NCBI GenBank assembly: GCA_964474755.1
Contig: CAYYUG010000003.1
Coordinates: 62,001-126,000, forward strand
Direction: 5' to 3'
DNA: 64,000 bases
DNA from: GCA-2717185 sp964474755
Lineage (GTDB): Bacteria; Pseudomonadota; Alphaproteobacteria; UBA8366; GCA-2717185
Shown: positions 62,999-64,000 of the stretch, one piece after another
Position numbering within the stretch: the first letter of the stretch is position 1
Layout of the letters: each line of letters begins with the position of its first letter
Made by a program: the position numbers and the translations under genes
The notes under the pieces: model-generated
Seen by the model: the letters and a program-made list of their open reading frames with translations, nothing else
What the model was told of the DNA's origin: nothing
Database searches by the model: none

Positions 62999-64000
62999 TT
63001 CATACAAAATGTTACGGCGATCATCGCCGCGATGGGCTGCGGTGGATTTATTCTGAAATATGGCGCTTGGCGTGTCAGTCAGGTTTGCTTGCTCTTGATG
63101 GGCACGAGCCTAATCATTATTGCGGGCAGCGTACTTTGGCTATACCCCTTGGGTGCTATTCTCTTGGGCGCCGGGGCTGTATCAACGCCGGCGAGTTCCC
63201 ATATTTTGGCTCGTTACTGTCCACGCCGTATGGCGCCATTAGTGTTTTCCATCAAGCAAACTGGTGTGCCCGTAGGGAGCCTCATCGGGGGATTGTTGGT
63301 GCCGGCGTTGCTGGGCCTGGGATTTTATTTAGCGACCTTTAGAACGTCGTTCTATCTCGACGCCTATGGTGCAGCCTTCGTGACAGCCATGATCGTCTTC
63401 TCTGTCGGTATCATGCTGCAGCCATTTCGGGCATTTTTCGACTCTGATCGCGACCCCTCTGTGCAGCCCTCTTTCTCCGGCGTTTCGGAAACGATGAAGA
63501 TAGTCGTCTCCGACCCTAATTTACGGGATCTTGCCTTTGCCGGCTTCGCCTTCGGTGGTTTGCAGTCAATATATTCCGGTTTTTTCATCCTCTATCTAAT
63601 CGACGGACTGGAATATAGCGAAGTCGATGCGGGCTTAGCATTCGCCATAGCCAGCACGACAGCTGTTGTCGCACGTATCGGTTGGGGCTGGTTGGGTAGT
63701 ACGCTTGTTTCGCCGCGCGTCGTTATGGGACTAATAGGTCTGTTTGGTGCAGTAGCTGCAGTGCTAACCGGCTACTATGAATTCGGTTGGAGTTTTACGG
63801 CGATTGTTGCCACGGCCATTCTATATAATATCACTGCCTTGAGCTGGCATGGAATACTATTAGCAGAAATCGCACGGCTCGCGCCGCCGGGCCAGGTCGG
63901 TGGTGTGACCGGCGGAGTGTTGTCTTTTACTTCGGTCGCGATGATGATCTATCCTGTGATCTATGGAAGCGTGCTGTACATCACCGAATCCTATGGTGTT
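62999..64000 (+). CDS. MFS transporter, both ends missing
   Basis: 334 open codons from the gap to the window end, with about nine hydrophobic helices. A long cytoplasmic loop (F-F-D-S-D-R-D-P) lies between the halves, as in 12-helix MFS proteins, and A-R-I-G-W-G-W-L-G lies in the second half. The first helices are in the gap and the C-terminus beyond 64000. Substrate unknown. It may be paired with the HlyD-like adaptor, but the gap prevents a firm statement. Confidence 0.82.

Noticed and set aside
1..64000. tRNA genes, CRISPR arrays or prophage
   Set aside because: No cloverleaf-like sequences, regularly spaced repeats or phage structural genes were seen when scanning the intergenic regions by eye.

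Overview
The window looks like a scaffold from an alphaproteobacterial metagenome-assembled genome. Small ribosomal protein S4, TrmJ, monothiol glutaredoxin, BolA, PurB/C/S/Q/L and the F1-ATPase zeta inhibitor (found essentially only in Alphaproteobacteria) all occur here, while most of the remaining DNA encodes oxidative and hydrolytic catabolic enzymes of the kind seen in free-living, probably marine or sponge-associated, Rhodospirillales-like lineages. Four runs of exactly 100 N mark scaffold joins. The one inside purL replaces roughly 265 bases, so the N length is a placeholder.

Layout. 1-15.7 kb holds accessory catabolism: a thioesterase; a MaoC / HCCA-isomerase-like / luciferase-like / quinone-oxidoreductase operon; a six-gene minus-strand operon (two tandem GMC oxidoreductases, an amidohydrolase, two TauD dioxygenases, a serine hydrolase); an alpha/beta hydrolase, a Popeye-like membrane protein, a third TauD and a CaiB CoA-transferase. 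15.8-24.0 kb holds a cupin, then an operon headed by a UGSC-type selenoprotein with an in-frame UGA, its downstream partner, HyuA, a HyuB carrying an in-frame amber codon, an SDR and a gap-truncated amidohydrolase. 24.1-36.1 kb is the housekeeping block trmJ-rpsD ... grxD-bolA-purL-purQ-purS-purC, split between rpsD and grxD by a TauD-otnI-otnC-otnK-VOC insert. 36.4-50.0 kb has a conserved hypothetical/DUF3726 pair, an enolase-superfamily enzyme, a TANGO2-like protein, the zeta inhibitor, VOC and luciferase-like enzymes, a two-subunit Rieske dioxygenase with aminotransferase and SDR genes, and purB. 50.1-59.6 kb has an aldolase/CmcJ-like pair, another VOC, a TauD, a beta-keto-acid cleavage enzyme divergent from a mandelate-racemase-like gene, three overlapping TauD genes, and a beta-propeller-like protein beyond a gap. 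60-64 kb has an N-acyl-D-amino-acid deacylase, a HlyD-type adaptor and an MFS transporter piece.

How it fits together. Eight TauD-type Fe(II)/2-oxoglutarate dioxygenases plus one CmcJ/NvfI-type oxidoreductase, with GMC oxidases, luciferase-like monooxygenases, CoA-transferase, hydantoinase and amidohydrolases, suggest a generalist that oxidises and hydrolyses many small organic acids, amides and modified carbohydrates. Accessory operons lie between housekeeping genes that are usually contiguous in this class. The most distinctive element is the selenoprotein-hydantoinase operon at 17.1-24.0 kb. No tRNA, rRNA, CRISPR array, prophage or intact insertion sequence was recognised.
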